DNA from: JADMIH01 sp035274425
GTDB taxonomy: Bacteria > Chloroflexota > Chloroflexia > QHBQ01 > JADMIH01
Length of the DNA stretch: 64,000 bases
Assembly (NCBI GenBank): GCA_035274425.1
Contig: DATEOC010000036.1
Coordinates: forward strand, 1-64,000
Direction: 5' to 3'
Part shown: piece after piece, positions 51,744 to 60,683 of the stretch
Layout of the letters: each line of letters starts with the position of its first letter
Position numbering within the stretch: the stretch's first letter is position 1
Translations under genes and position numbers: made by a program
The notes under the pieces: model-generated
The model's database searches: none
What the model was told of the DNA's origin: nothing
The model's input: only the letters and a program-made list of their open reading frames with translations

Positions 51744-53042
51744 TTATACCATACCCTTCTCGCCGGGTGAATGGAACCCTTCGCCTACCGAGTCGCCCGT
51801 CAGCCCCGCGGACACAAGCTGTTGCAGAAGGGGTGCGGGGCGGTAGCGGTCGTCTCCGAGGGTCGCCTGGAGGCTCCGCAATACCGCCAATACGGTGTCA
51901 AGGCCAACCTCGTCTGCCCAGCGCAACGGCCCCTTTGGGTAGTTGGTACCTAGTTTCATAGCGCGGTCTATGTCGCGCACGGAGGCGACCCCTTCTCCGA
52001 CTGCGAACGCCGCCTCGTTCATTATCATCGCGAGGATTCGGGCCACCACCTCACCCTGCGCTTCCACGTCAGCTGGGAAAGTAATCCCTCCTCTGGTCAG
52101 GAAATCTTGCAGTAAGCCTGCGGGGATGAAGCTACCGTCCCGCCTGTGTTGCATCGAGGCCATCTGGCTGATAGTGGAGTTGCCTCTCTCCCCGCCTGCG
52201 TAATCGTAGAAGCCCTTGCCTGACTTCTTGCCGATAGTGCCTCCCTCGACCATGCGCTGCTGGATGGGGTGGGGGCGGTAGCGTGGCTCACCGAAGAATG
52301 CTTCAAAGACCGATTTGGTGACCGCGAAGTTGATGTCTATGCCGATGAGGTCCATCAACTCGAATGGCCCCATGGGGAACCCAGCGGCGCGTATCGCTGC
52401 ATCTACCTGCGGTATGGAAGCGCCTCCCTCACCCACAATCTTGAGGGCTTCCCCGTAGAATGGGCGCGCTATGCGGTTGACGATGAAGCCTGGCATGTCG
52501 GCGGCGATCACGGGCAGCTTATCCATCCCGCGTGCAATTTCGGCAACCGCCTGCACCACGTCAGGGGAGGTATGTCTCCCGGCGATGATTTCGACGAGGG
52601 GCATCACGGGCGCGGGGTTGAAGAAGTGCATACCGACCACGCGCTCAGGGCCTTGCGCAGCCGACGCGATAGCGGTTATGGAGAGGGATGATGTATTCGT
52701 CGCAAGGATGGTGTTGGGGGCGCAGAGCGCACTAAGTGATGCAAATATCTCACGCTTGAGCGCAAGGTCTTCCGGAGCTGCCTCGATGATGAGGTCGCTA
52801 CTGGCCGCGTCGTCGCGCCTGGTGGTCGTGCGTATTCGTCCCAGGATAGCCGCTTTCTCCTCCCTTGAGAGCTTGCCTCGCTCGACACGCTTCTGGAGGG
52901 GGGCCTCTATGCTGGCGATGCCCCTCTGGAGGAACTCATCTTTGATGTCGTATAGAAGCACGTCAGCGCCGCTCTGGGCCGCAAGCTGGGCTATACCCGC
53001 GCCCATCGTGCCTGCTCCTAGAACTGAGATAGTTGGGGGCAT
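51744..53042 (-). CDS. 3-Hydroxyacyl-CoA dehydrogenase with duplicated C-terminal domain
   Basis: 432 residues. The NAD-binding loop is G-A-G-T-M-G-A-G (about 8-15). The catalytic His is in G-M-H-F-F-N-P and the conserved N-R-I follows. Two C-terminal 3HCDH domains are present, the second carrying G-T-N-Y-P-K-G-P-L. This two-domain form is the PaaH/3-hydroxyadipyl-CoA type. It oxidises the hydroxy group before the thiolase step. The genes either side act in the same pathway. Confidence 0.93.
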   Translation of the reverse strand: MPPTISVLGAGTMGAGIAQLAAQSGADVLLYDIKDEFLQRGIASIEAPLQKRVERGKLSREEKAAILGRIRTTTRRDDAASSDLIIEAAPEDLALKREIFASLSALCAPNTILATNTSSLSITAIASAAQGPERVVGMHFFNPAPVMPLVEIIAGRHTSPDVVQAVAEIARGMDKLPVIAADMPGFIVNRIARPFYGEALKIVGEGGASIPQVDAAIRAAGFPMGPFELMDLIGIDINFAVTKSVFEAFFGEPRYRPHPIQQRMVEGGTIGKKSGKGFYDYAGGERGNSTISQMASMQHRRDGSFIPAGLLQDFLTRGGITFPADVEAQGEVVARILAMIMNEAAFAVGEGVASVRDIDRAMKLGTNYPKGPLRWADEVGLDTVLAVLRSLQATLGDDRYRPAPLLQQLVSAGLTGDSVGEGFHSPGEKGMV

Positions 53043-53062
53043 GATATAAGCTCCTTGTGGCC

Positions 53063-53302
53063 TTAGGTATCTTGCTGATCCGCAGATTGTTGCCTACGGC
53101 GCTCCGCTCGGACCGCTCTTATAGCTTCTGCTATATCTCGTTCTGCTTCTTCCTCGTCAACGTCGGGCAATCTACTATGGATTTCAGCCAGGTACGCTGT
53201 CAATTCCGCTCCAGCTCGTGCCCTCTCGCTGTCTGAGGGTATGTCACTCTTATCTGCCGTTGAGCCTGTGTTTGGGTCGTGTTCGTTATTGGGGGCAGTC
53301 AT
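53063..53302 (-). CDS. Small charged protein, function unknown
   Basis: 79 residues, rich in Glu, Asp, Arg and Ala. The first 30 look disordered and the rest helical (E-E-E-A-E-R-D-I-A-E-A-I-R-A-V-R-A-E-R-R). This shape is seen in some antitoxins, but no toxin gene lies next to it. GGAG is eight bases before ATG 53302, supporting translation. No family recognised. Confidence 0.6.
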   Translation of the reverse strand: MTAPNNEHDPNTGSTADKSDIPSDSERARAGAELTAYLAEIHSRLPDVDEEEAERDIAEAIRAVRAERRRQQSADQQDT

Positions 53303-53375
53303 GATACTTTCTCCAATTGAGGTTAATATCCAGCAACTCCAAGTGCCTACTCGGTTAGATCATCGACCGTGCTGA

Positions 53376-54167
53376 TCAACTCCCTGTAAACTTTGCCTGC
53401 CGCTTCTCCAGAAACGCTGCTATCCCTTCCTTATGGTCTGCCGATGTGCCAGCCGTCTCCTGGGCGTAGACTTCGTATTCCAGGAGTTGCTCGAGGTCCA
53501 TGCTCAGGGCGCGGTTCATGGCGCGCTTAGCGAGGCCGATAGCTTTCGTGGGACCTTGCGCCAGTCGCAGGGCAAGCTCTCGCGTCGCGCTCTCTAACTC
53601 GTCGGGCGGGACTACCCGGTTCACCAGCCCGATGCGGAGAGCTTCTTCCGCTCCTACTTCGTCACCCAGGAAGGCCATCTCAAGCGCCTTGCCGAGGCCG
53701 ACCAAGCGGGGCAGGAAGTACGATGAGCCGGAGTCGGGCACCAGCCCCACGCGCACAAAAACCTCTATGAACCTGGCCTTCTCAGAAGCGATACGCATAT
53801 CACATGCGAGTGCGAGGGAGCACCCCGCGCCCGCCGCGATGCCGTTGATCGACCCCAGCACCGGCTTCTCCATGTTCCGTATTTTGAGCACTATAGGGTT
53901 GTAGCGCTCTTTGAGTGTAGAGCTGAAACCTCCTGTGGCCCCGCCAGACTCCGCCATGCGGCTCTTAAGGTCTTCGCCGGAGGAGAAGGCGCGTCCCGCA
54001 CCAGTGAAGACTATGCAACGCACGGATGCGTCCCGTTCCGCTTTCTTGAGTGCATCCTGTATCTCGTCGGTCATCTTCCGGTTGAAGGCGTTGAGCACGT
54101 CCGGGCGGTTGAGCGTGAGCGTTAGCACCCCCTCGTCCAGGGTATAGAGTATCGTTTCGTATTCCAT
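53376..54167 (-). CDS. Enoyl-CoA hydratase/isomerase, PaaG-like
   Basis: 263 residues of the crotonase fold. The oxyanion loops are F-S-S-G-E-D-L and G-I-A-A-G-A-G-C-S-L. The G-L-V-P-D-S-G-S-S-Y motif carries an Asp in place of the hydratase Glu, as in PaaG-type isomerases that handle epoxyphenylacetyl-CoA. With the dehydrogenase, thiolase and aldehyde dehydrogenase it looks like the lower part of a phenylacetate-like pathway, but ring epoxidase genes (paaABCDE) are not present. Confidence 0.88.
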   Translation of the reverse strand: MEYETILYTLDEGVLTLTLNRPDVLNAFNRKMTDEIQDALKKAERDASVRCIVFTGAGRAFSSGEDLKSRMAESGGATGGFSSTLKERYNPIVLKIRNMEKPVLGSINGIAAGAGCSLALACDMRIASEKARFIEVFVRVGLVPDSGSSYFLPRLVGLGKALEMAFLGDEVGAEEALRIGLVNRVVPPDELESATRELALRLAQGPTKAIGLAKRAMNRALSMDLEQLLEYEVYAQETAGTSADHKEGIAAFLEKRQAKFTGS

Positions 54168-54285
54168 AGCATTCTCCTCATCTCAGCCCTATGCAATTGG
54201 CGCATAGGCATTCCACATCAAAGCATGATTACTGATAAGCAGAAAAGAATGGAGCGTCCAGATGGCCCATATCACGCATCACGCA

Positions 54286-55185
54286 TCACACCTCAGCATC
54301 GCGTATCAGGTTCACACCGTAGAAGTTCATCTGCTCTCGCGTTTGTTTGAAGCCGAATCTTTTGTAAAGGGAATGAGATTGCGTGTTGCTCTGTTGCGTT
54401 GAGAGGCCCACTGAAGCCGCCCCTAGCTCGCGCATCATTCTGAGGGAGTGGGCGAGTTGCGCCGCGCCTAGTCTACGCCCCTGTTGAGCTACCACGACCG
54501 CGAGCCGGTCCAGGTGCGCCCAACCACGATAGAGAGTGAACGAGGCATACCCAACAGGCTCGCTATTCGAGCGCGCAATAAAGATGGACACGCCATTCAT
54601 GCCAAAGTATTCTTCGAATTCCGGTCTGCTGTTCCACCAAAGCCAGGGGAACGAGTCGTGGTCCAGGGAAAGGAGCAGGTCCAGGTCACGCCAACCCGCG
54701 CGTGACACTTCTATCGCGGGCAACTGCGCCCCAACTTCTTGTTGGCCGGATGCCCGCAGGTCTTTCTGGAAAAAGACTATGCGTTCGATGTGCTGAAGGC
54801 CGAGTCCGGCGTACAATTTCGGACTGGCATTCCAAACGTCATCGGAGAGGAGCACCATACGGTAGCCGTTCTCCCGCGCCCGGTCAAGGGTTGCCTCAAC
54901 CAGGGCCTGCTTGCCCCTGCGCGCATGGGCCTCAGCTATGTGAGCTATATCGGCTCGCCTCCGCCACGGCTCTGTGACCAGGTATTCACCTGTGCGTGGC
55001 ACCCACATAGACATACCAGGATTGGCAAGGAGATGTGCCCTTAACGTCTCCGGACTGTAACGGCTGGTCCAGGGGAGGCGCAGTCCCCGTACCTGGTCCG
55101 CCGACAGGGTCGCAATATCGGGGTTAGGGTCGCTGAGGGCAACTGACCAGGGGAAACGTGCGTGTACTCTATCGGTATCGCCCAT
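54286..55185 (-). CDS. GNAT N-acetyltransferase with two GNAT-like halves
   Basis: 299 residues. The C-terminal half has a good acetyl-CoA site: L-D-R-L-A-V-V-V-A-Q-Q-G-R-R-L-G-A-A and the later N-T-Q-S-H-S-L-Y-K-R-F-G-F. The N-terminal half (I-A-E-A-H-A-R-R-G-K-Q-A-L-V, then Y-A-G-L-G-L) looks like a second, weaker copy, as in mycothiol-synthase-type tandem GNATs. Substrate unknown. It overlaps nothing and lies 4 bases from the next gene stop. Confidence 0.82.
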   Translation of the reverse strand: MGDTDRVHARFPWSVALSDPNPDIATLSADQVRGLRLPWTSRYSPETLRAHLLANPGMSMWVPRTGEYLVTEPWRRRADIAHIAEAHARRGKQALVEATLDRARENGYRMVLLSDDVWNASPKLYAGLGLQHIERIVFFQKDLRASGQQEVGAQLPAIEVSRAGWRDLDLLLSLDHDSFPWLWWNSRPEFEEYFGMNGVSIFIARSNSEPVGYASFTLYRGWAHLDRLAVVVAQQGRRLGAAQLAHSLRMMRELGAASVGLSTQQSNTQSHSLYKRFGFKQTREQMNFYGVNLIRDAEV

Positions 55186-55189
55186 TGCT

Positions 55190-56881
55190 CTAGCGCTCCC
55201 CTGCCTTGAGATACCTGAGGCTCAACATACCAACGGGCGTGAGGCTTAGTCCCCTCAGCCGGGGACTGACGAGCGTGTAGCTCACGGGGTGAAAGAGCGG
55301 CAGGGCCGCGTATTCAGACATAGCCCGCGCCTCCACCTCGGTATATGCGGACAACCTCCTGGCCGAGTCACTCTCCAGTGCAGCGGCGTTGAGAATAGCG
55401 TCAACGTCATCATTCTGGTAGCCGGTGAGATTTGCCGGGGAGCTTGACCTGAAAAGCGCCTCAAGCACTGCCTCCGGGTCCGGGTAAGCCATGCTTGTCT
55501 GCGATATGAACATGCCATAGTCGCCTCGCTCAAGTCCCGACACGTAATCGGCCCACTCTATCTCCCGCACCTCAATATCTAGGCCAAGCGTCTGGCTGAG
55601 GGCTTGCGACAATAGCGGCCCGGCGCTGTCGCCACTTGTGAATAGCTGGAGACTTGGGATATTCCCGGCTTCCTTGTAAGTCGATTCGGCCAGTAGCTGG
55701 CGCGCATGAGCAACATTGAAAAGCTCTCCTGTACCAGGGGACTTGTATCCCGCGACACCCGGTAAAACGAAGCTGTTTGCTTGCTGCACTCTCGACTGGA
55801 AGAGGCCGCGAGCCACTTTTTGCCTGTCGATGGCCCGCGCGATTGCCTCCCGTACCTTTGGATCGTCGAAAGGCTTCTGTCGGATATTGAAGCCGAGATA
55901 AGTGGTGGAGAGGCCTGTGGTTGCGCGTAGCTCTCTCGATAGGGGGTTGTTTCGGTCTGACACCTCCTCGATCTCCTCTACCCCTACCGCCATCACGTCC
56001 AGCCCGCCCTCTCGGCTGTACTCCGCTATCCCATTTGTATTGTCCCTGCCCATCCAGATATTGACTATAGGTACCTCAGGCACTCCACCGTAGTAATCTG
56101 TGTTGCGTGCCAGCGTCATGTAGCTGTTGCGCTCCCACTTCTGTAGCTTGTAAGGCCCGGTGCCGCGCGGCTCCTCGGTCCACGCTTCGCCGCTCTCCAC
56201 GTTGGAGCGCTGCACGGCGAATGTAGGTCCAGTCGCGAACTTCGATAGGAAGTAAGACTTCGGCGCATCTATCGTCACGACCAGAGTGTATGGATCAGGC
56301 GCGACCACACCCTGAACGTCCTTTGCGGTCCCCGCCAGCTTTTCCTTCATCCCTACGATGTCTCCCAGGTATGTGGCTGCGGGCAGCGTCGTTGGCGCGA
56401 GCGGTCCGGCCAGCCTAGGGTCCGAAGCTCGCTCGATGGAATATTTGAAGTCGGCGGAGGTAACCTCCTGCCCATTAGTGAAGCGGACGCCCCTTCGCAG
56501 AGGGAAAGTATAGGTCTTGCCATCTGGAGATACGGAAGGCATAGCGGACGCAATATCAGGCACGACCTTGAGATCGGCATCGAAAGCCAACAGCCCACTG
56601 TAAAGCTGGCGTATGATCGAGAGTGAGTAGGGGTCCGTCGCGAGCGCGGGGTCTAGTGTTGGCGGTTCGCCACGCCCGATGGCGATATTCACTGCCCCTT
56701 CCGTTGGCGGCAGGCCAGGCCCGCTCGATAGCGGTGTCGCGGTCGCGCCGGGAGGAGTCGCAGCGTCGTCCTGAGGCAACGGCCAGCACCCCGACAGGAG
56801 AAGCATGAGTATCAGGACCACTAAGATACCCCGCAAAGGACGTGGATATGACCAGGCGCGATGTGGGGCTTTACGGTGCAA
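55190..56881 (-). CDS. Peptide/oligopeptide ABC transporter substrate-binding lipoprotein
   Basis: 563 residues. The signal peptide ends in L-L-L-S-G-C, a lipobox. The mature part is an SBP_bac_5 domain with P-T-L-D-P-A-L-A-T-D, the G-V-R-F-T-N-G-Q-E-V-T-S-A-D segment and R-G-T-G-P-Y-K-L. It captures peptides or nickel-like ligands for an Opp/Dpp-type importer. No permease genes are adjacent. The frame opens to GTG 56923; TTG 56881 is preferred because GAGGAG lies six bases upstream and it gives a normal signal peptide. Confidence 0.88.
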   Translation of the reverse strand: MHRKAPHRAWSYPRPLRGILVVLILMLLLSGCWPLPQDDAATPPGATATPLSSGPGLPPTEGAVNIAIGRGEPPTLDPALATDPYSLSIIRQLYSGLLAFDADLKVVPDIASAMPSVSPDGKTYTFPLRRGVRFTNGQEVTSADFKYSIERASDPRLAGPLAPTTLPAATYLGDIVGMKEKLAGTAKDVQGVVAPDPYTLVVTIDAPKSYFLSKFATGPTFAVQRSNVESGEAWTEEPRGTGPYKLQKWERNSYMTLARNTDYYGGVPEVPIVNIWMGRDNTNGIAEYSREGGLDVMAVGVEEIEEVSDRNNPLSRELRATTGLSTTYLGFNIRQKPFDDPKVREAIARAIDRQKVARGLFQSRVQQANSFVLPGVAGYKSPGTGELFNVAHARQLLAESTYKEAGNIPSLQLFTSGDSAGPLLSQALSQTLGLDIEVREIEWADYVSGLERGDYGMFISQTSMAYPDPEAVLEALFRSSSPANLTGYQNDDVDAILNAAALESDSARRLSAYTEVEARAMSEYAALPLFHPVSYTLVSPRLRGLSLTPVGMLSLRYLKAGER

Positions 56882-57158
56882 CTGACACTCCTCTTCAGAA
56901 CGTGGCTCGGCACATTTTAGCACCGACGATGCGTGAGGGTCAAGCGAGACGAAGGAAGAAGGACGAAGGACAGATTAAACGCCAAGATGCCAAGAAAGCA
57001 AAGAACGCCAAGTTATTAAGTGGGTCTATCTCACCAAAAAGAATTCTGCACCTTCAAGCTTCTACGCCTAATACCCATAAAAAATCTTGGCGCTCTTGGT
57101 TATCTTGGCATCTTGGCGTTTAAATCCGTCCTTCGTCCTTGGTCCTTTTAGCATCGGC
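56882..57158. other. Divergent gap upstream of asnB
   Basis: A gap of about 310 bases in all. It contains no gene and is dominated by the paired repeat 56961-57138; the asnB promoter lies at its right end. Confidence 0.5.
56961..57138. repeat. Large palindromic repeat of GGACGAA and CCAAGATG words
   Basis: The left end (56961-56995: GGACGAA units, then AACGCCAAGATGCCAAGA) is mirrored almost exactly by the right end (57103-57138). The same two word types appear in mirrored order, so the composite was inverted as a block. Confidence 0.87.
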
Positions 57159-57187
57159 TTGTTCGACTGTGCAGGCTCTCGTATACT
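57159..57187 (+). promoter_or_regulatory. Promoter giving a probably leaderless asnB mRNA
   Basis: TTGTTC (57159-57164), 17 bp, TATACT (57182-57187). The expected start point, 6-7 bases downstream, coincides with the A of the asnB ATG at 57194. No Shine-Dalgarno is present. Confidence 0.65.
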
Positions 57188-57193
57188 TGTGCT

Positions 57194-59062
57194 ATGTGTG
57201 GGATTGCGGGGATATACAACTTGAGTGGCGAGCCACCGGACCCGGCTGTGCTGTTACACATGGCAGAGGCTGTGGCGCACCGCGGGCCGGACGGGCAGCG
57301 CTTCTATACAGAAGGTGGGCTTGGGCTTGCCCATCGCCACCTGCGCATAATCGACCTCAGCGACGCCGCGATGCAGCCGATGGCTAACGAGGACGGCTCT
57401 CTGCAACTTATCTTCAACGGGGAGATTTACAATTACGTCGAGCTGCGTCCGCAGCTGGAGGCGAAAGGGCACCGCTTCCTCTCGCACTCCGACACCGAGG
57501 TGCTACTGCGCGCCTACGAAGAGTGGGGTACCGGCTGCCTGAGTCGCCTCAATGGGATGTTCGCGTTCGCCCTCTGGGATAGGAGGAGAGAGCGCCTCTT
57601 CATTGCCCGTGACAGGCTGGGGGTGAAGCCTCTCTATTATTGGTGGAATAACGGCACCCTGGCCTTCGCTTCCGAAATCAAAGCCTTGCTCACTCACCCT
57701 TCCATCGAAGCGCGGCCACATCTGTCCGCCATCGCTGAGTACATGAATGCGATGTATACCACCGGCGAGCACACCTGGTTTTCCGGCATCAAACGGCTGC
57801 TGCCCGGCCACTTCATGCTTGCCGAACCTGCCGGGCTGCGGATCGAGCGATGGTGGGACGTACCTTCTACAGAAGACCCACCCGGACGGCATACGGAGAA
57901 ATATTACATCGATACCACGCGCGAGCTTCTGGAGGACTCGGTCCGCCTCAGGCTGAGGTCCGATGTGCCATTGGGCGCGCACCTGAGCGGCGGCATAGAT
58001 AGCAGTGCAGTAGTCGCCATCCTGAGCAAGCAACTCCGCCCGCTTGGTGAGCCGGTGCGTACCTTCTCTGGAGCCTTCCGCGAGGGGCAGGCATACGACG
58101 AGCGGCGCTATATCAACCTCGTAGCCCGCCGCTACAAGACCGACCACCGTGAGACCATACCGTGCGCGCATGACCTCCCTGCGCTCTTCGATAAGATGGT
58201 GTGGCACATGGACGAGCCTACGGCGGGTCCAGGTCTCCTTTTGCAGTGGGAAGTGTGCGCTCTCTCGCGTGCTTCGGGTGTGACTGTAATCAACGGTGGG
58301 CAAGGTGGGGATGAGGCATGGGCGGGCTACTTCGGGTACATCCCCGCGTATCTGCGCACTCTCCTCCGTCAGACGCCCAAGGATCCCCGACTCCTTGCCA
58401 ACCTGACAACGGATGCTGTAACGCTGTTGCGTCGGAACACCACTCGCTCAGCTATGACGCATGCTCTACGGGGCGGTAGACGCGGCAGGCTACGCGCCAG
58501 CTCCGCGCTGGGTGATTGGGCGGGTGAGCGTTTTGGCGATCAGCCCTTCAACTTGCCGGACCCTGTAGCAGATGACGAGTCGAGGTCCGCCCATAGAACA
58601 CCCCTGGCGGCGGCAACGTACTGGGACATGAAATGGTACTTGCCGGCTCTTCTCCACGTCGAAGACCGGACGAGCATGGCATTCTCCCTGGAATCGAGAG
58701 CGCCCCTCCTAGATTATCGCCTGATCGAGCACGCAGCCACAGTCCCCAGCGCGCTCAAGATGAAAGGCCTCACGACCAAGTACGTCCTCAGGGAAGCTGT
58801 GCGCGACCTCCTGCCCGCGCCGATTTACAAGCGGACTGATAAGATGGGTATGCCAACTCCCATCGCCCCCTGGTTCCGAGGCAGTTTGTCATCGTGGGTC
58901 AGATCGCAATTACTTTCTGAGGAGCGTTCGGGACTCCTCTCGCCTCGATACGTAGCACAGGCCCTTTCAGAGCATTCCGCGGGCAAGGTTGATCGCTCTA
59001 ACGACATCTGGAAGGCCCTTAATGTCGAAGCCTGGTGGCGCGTGTTTATGCGCGGCCAGTAG
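57194..59062 (+). CDS. asnB: Asparagine synthase (glutamine-hydrolysing)
   Basis: 622 residues. The glutaminase nucleophile is C2 (M-C-G-I-A-G-I-Y) and H-R-G-P-D-G follows. The synthetase P-loop is S-G-G-I-D-S-S (265-271). The form is that of bacterial AsnB enzymes often linked to envelope or polysaccharide clusters, and a glycosyltransferase gene follows. The start is fixed by the catalytic Cys. Confidence 0.94.
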   Translation: MCGIAGIYNLSGEPPDPAVLLHMAEAVAHRGPDGQRFYTEGGLGLAHRHLRIIDLSDAAMQPMANEDGSLQLIFNGEIYNYVELRPQLEAKGHRFLSHSDTEVLLRAYEEWGTGCLSRLNGMFAFALWDRRRERLFIARDRLGVKPLYYWWNNGTLAFASEIKALLTHPSIEARPHLSAIAEYMNAMYTTGEHTWFSGIKRLLPGHFMLAEPAGLRIERWWDVPSTEDPPGRHTEKYYIDTTRELLEDSVRLRLRSDVPLGAHLSGGIDSSAVVAILSKQLRPLGEPVRTFSGAFREGQAYDERRYINLVARRYKTDHRETIPCAHDLPALFDKMVWHMDEPTAGPGLLLQWEVCALSRASGVTVINGGQGGDEAWAGYFGYIPAYLRTLLRQTPKDPRLLANLTTDAVTLLRRNTTRSAMTHALRGGRRGRLRASSALGDWAGERFGDQPFNLPDPVADDESRSAHRTPLAAATYWDMKWYLPALLHVEDRTSMAFSLESRAPLLDYRLIEHAATVPSALKMKGLTTKYVLREAVRDLLPAPIYKRTDKMGMPTPIAPWFRGSLSSWVRSQLLSEERSGLLSPRYVAQALSEHSAGKVDRSNDIWKALNVEAWWRVFMRGQ

Positions 59063-59126
59063 CCTCACGCAAGGGACAGAACATTGATTGATCTAGGAGC
59101 GTTCTTAACAACGAATGTAAAAAGAG

Positions 59127-59207
59127 TGTCATTCCGAACGAAGTGAGGAATCTAGAAATCTATTCACATGGCAAGCTCGGAGATTCCTCACTTCGTTCGG
59201 AATGACA
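59127..59207. repeat. Perfect 27-bp inverted repeat, same family as 4917-5020
   Basis: Bases 59127-59153 are the exact reverse complement of 59181-59207 around a 27-base loop. The core TCATTCCGAACGAAGTGAGG is shared with the first copy. Here no outer 18-bp TIR is present. Confidence 0.88.
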
Positions 59208-59321
59208 GGGAAAAGGGTGTTTCGTCCTGCGAGATTGCTATATATACATCAATACTTCTACACATATTCTCAGGCAGTATTGATAACCAATAACCTGATA
59301 ACCCGTAATTCGTAATTGAAA

Positions 59322-60557
59322 ATGCGCATCCTCTACTTCACCCAATACTTTCCGCCGGAAGTCGGGGCGACGCAAACTCGCGCCTGGGAGATGGGCCGTT
59401 ACCTCATTGAGCAGGGGCACCAGGTCACCGTTGTCACCGAAGTGCCGAACCACCCATCGGGCATCATCCCACCTGCTTATCGTGGGCGGCTTTCCGGGCG
59501 GAGAAGTGAATCAGGCATAGATGTGTTGCGGCTATGGGTATGGACATCGCCCAACAAGACGTTTCGCTCGCGGATGCAGTTCTACCTCAGCTACATGAGC
59601 ATGGCCGCTCTTGCCGGGTCACTCATCAAGGGGAAGTATGATCTTGTGTACGTTACCTCGCCCCCACTCTTCGTAGGCGCGGCGGGCATGGTCGCGGCGT
59701 TGGTCAGGCGTATACCTTTCGTATTCGAGGTGCGCGACCTCTGGCCCGAATCGGCGGTCGCGCTTGGCGAGCTATCGAGCCGCCGCGCAATCGCAGCTGC
59801 AGAAAGACTCGAGCAGTTGCTGTATAGGGGAGCCACCCGCATCGTGGCAGTCACCGAGGGTATACGCAGTCGCTTGCTTCAAAGGGGTATCCGTCCGGAA
59901 AAGGTCGCGCTGATTCCGAATGGCGCGAATACCGATCTCTTTACATACCAGCCAGAAGCAGGACGAATAGTTGCTGAGAGGTTAGGGCTGTCGGGCAAAT
60001 TCATTGCGCTGTACGCGGGCATACATGGAGTGGCGCAGGGTCTTGAAACCGTAGTGCGTGCGGCACATCTTTTGAGGGATAGAGAGGATATAGAGTTTGT
60101 TTTCGTAGGGGAAGGTCCGCGCAAGGGAGCCATTATGGAGTTGAGCAGGTCGCTCGCGCTGGATAATATTCACTTCCTACCCGAAGTGCCGTCTGAGTCG
60201 ATGCCTGCATATCTCTCGGCGGCGGGGTGTGCCATCGTCCCTCTGCGCGACGAGCCGCTCTTTCGTGGGGCGCTACCCTCCAAGATGTTCGAGGCCTGGG
60301 CGTGCTCGCGCCCCGTTGTACTCAGCGTCGCGGGCGAAGCGGCGGATGTTTTGAAGCAAGCGAGCGGAGGTCTCCTCGCGAGGCCCGAAGACCCCGAAGA
60401 GCTGGCGCATGCAATCGCCTACCTACAGGCGCGTCCCCTCGATGTAGAGGCTATGGGCCAGTCTGGCCGCGCGTACGTCGAGCGACATTATTCACGCCGC
60501 GAACAGGCACGGAAGCTGGCGGTGCTACTCGAAGAGGTCTTGGCAGTAGGAAAGTAA
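59322..60557 (+). CDS. Family 4 glycosyltransferase (WcaI-like)
   Basis: 411 residues, GT-B fold. The N-domain starts M-R-I-L-Y-F-T-Q-Y-F-P-P-E-V-G and has F-E-V-R-D-L-W-P-E-S. The C-domain has the donor motif A-L-P-S-K-M-F-E-A-W-A-C-S-R-P-V, with the conserved Glu. It transfers a sugar from a nucleotide donor, probably in surface polysaccharide synthesis. ATG 59322 is chosen; a TTG two codons earlier is in frame, and neither has a Shine-Dalgarno. Confidence 0.9.
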   Translation: MRILYFTQYFPPEVGATQTRAWEMGRYLIEQGHQVTVVTEVPNHPSGIIPPAYRGRLSGRRSESGIDVLRLWVWTSPNKTFRSRMQFYLSYMSMAALAGSLIKGKYDLVYVTSPPLFVGAAGMVAALVRRIPFVFEVRDLWPESAVALGELSSRRAIAAAERLEQLLYRGATRIVAVTEGIRSRLLQRGIRPEKVALIPNGANTDLFTYQPEAGRIVAERLGLSGKFIALYAGIHGVAQGLETVVRAAHLLRDREDIEFVFVGEGPRKGAIMELSRSLALDNIHFLPEVPSESMPAYLSAAGCAIVPLRDEPLFRGALPSKMFEAWACSRPVVLSVAGEAADVLKQASGGLLARPEDPEELAHAIAYLQARPLDVEAMGQSGRAYVERHYSRREQARKLAVLLEEVLAVGK

Positions 60558-60603
60558 AAAGAGGCCCCAAGTACGGCGAATCGCGTACCTGGAGCCTCTT
60601 TTA
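60556..60603. terminator. Bidirectional terminator with imperfect stem
   Basis: TAAAAAGAGGC... pairs with GCCTCTTTTA around an inner GTACG/CGTAC stem. Between convergent genes. Confidence 0.75.
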
Positions 60604-60633
60604 CTGATGCAGGACCTATGCAGATGACCTTTT

Positions 60634-60655
60634 TCGTCCGTCGTCCGTCGTCTAG
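60634..60655. repeat. Short heptad array, unit CGTCCGT
   Basis: Three copies of CGTCCGT, without a partner nearby. Confidence 0.85.
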
Positions 60656-60683
60656 GTAAGTCCTACGATATTGAGCAGAAAGG

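Noticed and set aside
53063..53302. Antitoxin gene
   Set aside because: The shape is compatible, but no toxin gene is adjacent and no family was recognised.
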